A stretch of DNA of 64,000 nt from Parietichytrium sp. I65-24A (lineage: Eukaryota; Sar; Bigyra; Thraustochytrida; Thraustochytriidae), in NCBI GenBank assembly GCA_012862575.1, contig BLSF01000021.1:496001-560000 (forward strand), given 5' to 3'. The position numbers and the translations under genes were made by a program. Of the stretch, positions 61,622-64,000 are shown in pieces; position 1 is the first letter of the stretch; each line of letters opens with the position of its first letter. The notes beneath the pieces were generated by a model, which saw only the letters and a list, made by a program, of their open reading frames with translations, was not told the origin of the DNA and ran no database searches.

Positions 61622-64000
61622 TCTGACTTCTTATTCACTGCTTTGAGACCGCGTTCCAAGTTCTCACGTTCTTGCAATTCGGTTTGTTTGCTCGTGGCTT
61701 TTGGGTTTTGGTTGCGTTCTCGGAATGACCGACGCAGATGCATCAACTCTATCGCACTGGCTCTGCTTGTACAAGAGAGAAAAGCTAACCAAGGAGTTAT
61801 ATGTAATTTGCAGAGGAGGCTTGAAAAATTATGCCTTTTGCTTTGTAATACCAGCTACATGGACTGCCTTTTTTCACTAAAAGAGGGCGAGGGAGAAGGA
61901 GATCTCTCGCTGTGTGTGTGTGGACCCGGTGGAAGGGCCATGTGTCCTTCGCTCTCTTACAAACAAACTCACAACAGTTCCCACCCCTCACGCGCGACCA
62001 CAGTTTGCCCAAACCCTTCTGTGCCACAATACTCCTAGCCGCCAAGCCAATACCTGTACTTGGACTTGGAAGCGACGATGATCCTTTTTGCTGCTCCCTC
62101 TCTCCCCTCCCCAACCCGGACTCGAGTGCACGTAAGAAAAGTGTGATGTGATCCACATGTGATCATCAGCATTTAGAAGGAGAGTCCAAGGCGTGATAAG
62201 CGCGTGATAAGCTTGTTCGCGGAAAGAAAGCAAGGAAGAAAGCTAATGCTCATACCAAGTTCCAAACAAAGCAGGAAAAGCAGGATTCGTTTTCCGCTTC
62301 CCCGGCCTAACCCAATGTTGAAGGAGTTGAGAGCGAACCCGAGACATCTTAAAGTTAACAATTAAGTGACAATATCTCCGGTCTGAGGGATGCAGTTGTT
62401 CGTCCTCGCATACGGACACTCTCGGCGGCGGCCCGGGGCGTGACCCCTTGCAGAATTAGAACTCGGCAAGGATACCACTATCGAGCCGCGTGCACTACAA
62501 TTCACAGAATCTGTGCTAACGTGCAAGTACGTGTAGACAGACACAGTCACATTGCACATCCACTCAGTCACACGACAGAATGGAAACGAACGCAGCTACG
62601 CGCTAGCCTAATCCTGCATAGCCCTTGTCCGAAGGACAAAGGGACTTCTACCGCAGTGCTGAAGAGTGCTAGTGCCCGACGAGTAACTTCGTCTATGGAG
62701 CTCGCTAAGGCCAGTGGACCGCTGCTGAGATAGGAAAGGCGAAGTGTCCGGCATCCGGGTAATGAGCACTAGAAGTTTGCGGTATGCAGTACGCCTAATG
62801 TCTCCTACCCGTACCTCTGTGAAATTGTTACTCTGCTAGGGTACCTATCTGTGTGACATTGACTGAAGATGATTGCCATGAACGAGGCGATGATGAGCGA
62901 GGGAGTCGAGCAAAGGACGGGAGAAGTGGACTCGAGAAATGATGGATGGATGCATACATAGGTAAGAAGTGAGCCAGTGGCACTCAGCACTCACCGACAG
63001 TCAGCACAGTCAGCACCGCCAGCAGGGTGAGCGGGGGAGTGAGTTGAGAATGGACCGTGTTTGTTTGTTTGTTTCATCGATTGTATAGATAGAAGATATA
63101 GATGTGGCTTATTTCGGATCCGGGCGTTTATCCATTCGCGAATTGACTGACAGTGCGCGCGCTCGGGAAAGCAGGATTTAGAGTTCGGTCAGTTCGGAAG
63201 AGTTGGTGTGTCAATACGGGTGCGGATATATATTTATGCTGGAAGGCTGCGACAGAAGCTGGTGTACTGGTACTACGCGTCGTATGCACTGCTGCACTGC
63301 CTTCAGGTTCGCTGGCCTCAGTAAAAGCCAAGACAGCCTCCACCTCTGTATTCTCAAAACTTGAAAAGAAATTAAAAAAAAAGTAAGGTCAGATTCAGAA
63401 TTCGGAATTCAGAGTTCAAAATCTTGACCTTCTCCGAAAAAGATGGATTCGTGACTCTGGTCTGGGCACAGTCTGTAGATACGAAGTTGTGTGCCGGTAC
63501 GAGAACTGATATTGAATACCAGAAGTGCATTTGGATGCAGCGGTATTAGCCCGCGTGGTGATTTGAAATGGCCTTTGTGCCACTTAGCGTGGGCATCCCC
63601 GTGTGTCGGGGTTTTCCTCAGAGAGTCAAGGAGAGCAGGAGATCTGAACTCTGAAAGCTTCCATTGCTCTCCGGCCTTTTTTGGGCTCTCTTAGAAGCCT
63701 AAGACCTAATTTAGGCGTCGCAGCTCGGAATGGGCAGACATGCACAAAGGAAGGTCCCGATTTGAGGTCGGAGCTGGCTGGACTGATGTGAAATGACAGT
63801 ATGCTCACTCCTTCTCAGCTGTAAATGTTCTGAATGGATTTTCATCAACCACCTTTCATTCAATCCGATGATGAAAGTTCTACCATAACATGCCAGCCTC
63901 CCTCCCCCCTTCCCCCCTCCGCAAGATTTAAAAAAGCAGGTCTTACAGATGATACTGCCTAACAAAGGACATCATTGGAGCACTACACTAGTACTGACAG
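61622..64000. other. 2.4-kb right-hand end without convincing genes
   Basis: Promoter of the dioxygenase-like gene near 61650-61780. Beyond that only short open frames lacking any recognisable feature, CACTCAGCACTCACC/CAGTCAGCAC short repeats (62985-63020), TTTG runs (63060-63072), and TTCAGAATTCGGAATTCAG-type text at 63391-63412 similar to that at 16498-16535. A gene continuing past the right edge cannot be excluded. Confidence 0.5.

Noticed and set aside
60440-62038. 532-aa plus-strand ORF
   Set aside because: Antisense to the intradiol dioxygenase-like gene, which has signal peptide, iron ligands and GPI end; the plus frame has no recognisable motif.

Overview
The window is nuclear DNA of a compact eukaryotic microbe. 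I see about 23 protein genes I can name or describe well, a few anonymous ones, and four tRNA genes. Most protein genes are single long exons; five have one to three short GT-AG introns (70-309 bp). The content fits a flagellate heterotroph with fungus-like extracellular and lipid metabolism: alpha-tubulin, BBIP1, a soluble adenylyl cyclase and a MYCBPAP-like protein, beside a GH18 protein, a GPI-type intradiol dioxygenase-like protein and a long-chain acyl-CoA synthetase. My best guess is a thraustochytrid/labyrinthulomycete stramenopile. This is inferred from gene content and layout, not from a marker gene I can place by eye. No bacterial operons, CRISPR array or recognisable virus-like or retroelement copy was seen.

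Layout. 0-10 kb: a coiled-coil protein cut by the left edge, a RecQ helicase (+), ARV1 (-), a type II membrane protein (+), the tiny BBSome subunit BBIP1 (-), a 9-bp minisatellite, and the N-terminal amidase NTA1 (+, two introns). 10-22 kb: two very large minus-strand genes, an ADCY10-type adenylyl cyclase (1742 aa) and a MYCBPAP/ASH protein whose C-terminal third looks like a degenerate phosphoglycerate kinase (1570 aa). 23-24 kb: four identical tRNA-His(GTG) genes in tandem. 24-31 kb: a TMEM181-like seven-helix protein, a GC-rich P-loop-like protein with coding minisatellites and a duplicated 3' end, and exosome subunit RRP46. 31-37 kb: a BAHD-type acyltransferase and an acyl-CoA synthetase. 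37-42 kb: a nuclear protein with an RNase H1 HBD-like end and a membrane-anchored GH18 protein, separated by a near-identical 0.69/0.66-kb direct repeat meeting at a single N. 44-50 kb: MOB1 (three introns), a SWIB protein (two introns), and an eight-helix membrane protein carrying a chromodomain-like and a WW-like module. 51-62 kb: a tail-anchored coiled-coil protein, an ORF fragment beside a second N, ROK1/DDX52, a MalY/PatB-type PLP enzyme, alpha-tubulin, and the intradiol dioxygenase-like protein. The last 2.4 kb shows no convincing gene.

How the genes relate. There are no operons. Neighbours share broad themes only: flagellum (BBIP1, adenylyl cyclase, MYCBPAP-like, tubulin), RNA work (RRP46, ROK1, the tRNA-His array) and membranes/lipids (ARV1, TMEM181-like, acyl-CoA synthetase). 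The observations most worth following up are the membrane-embedded chromodomain protein, the MYCBPAP-PGK fusion, the N-joined duplication at 39.2-40.5 kb, the tRNA-His array, and two in-frame duplications at gene ends.
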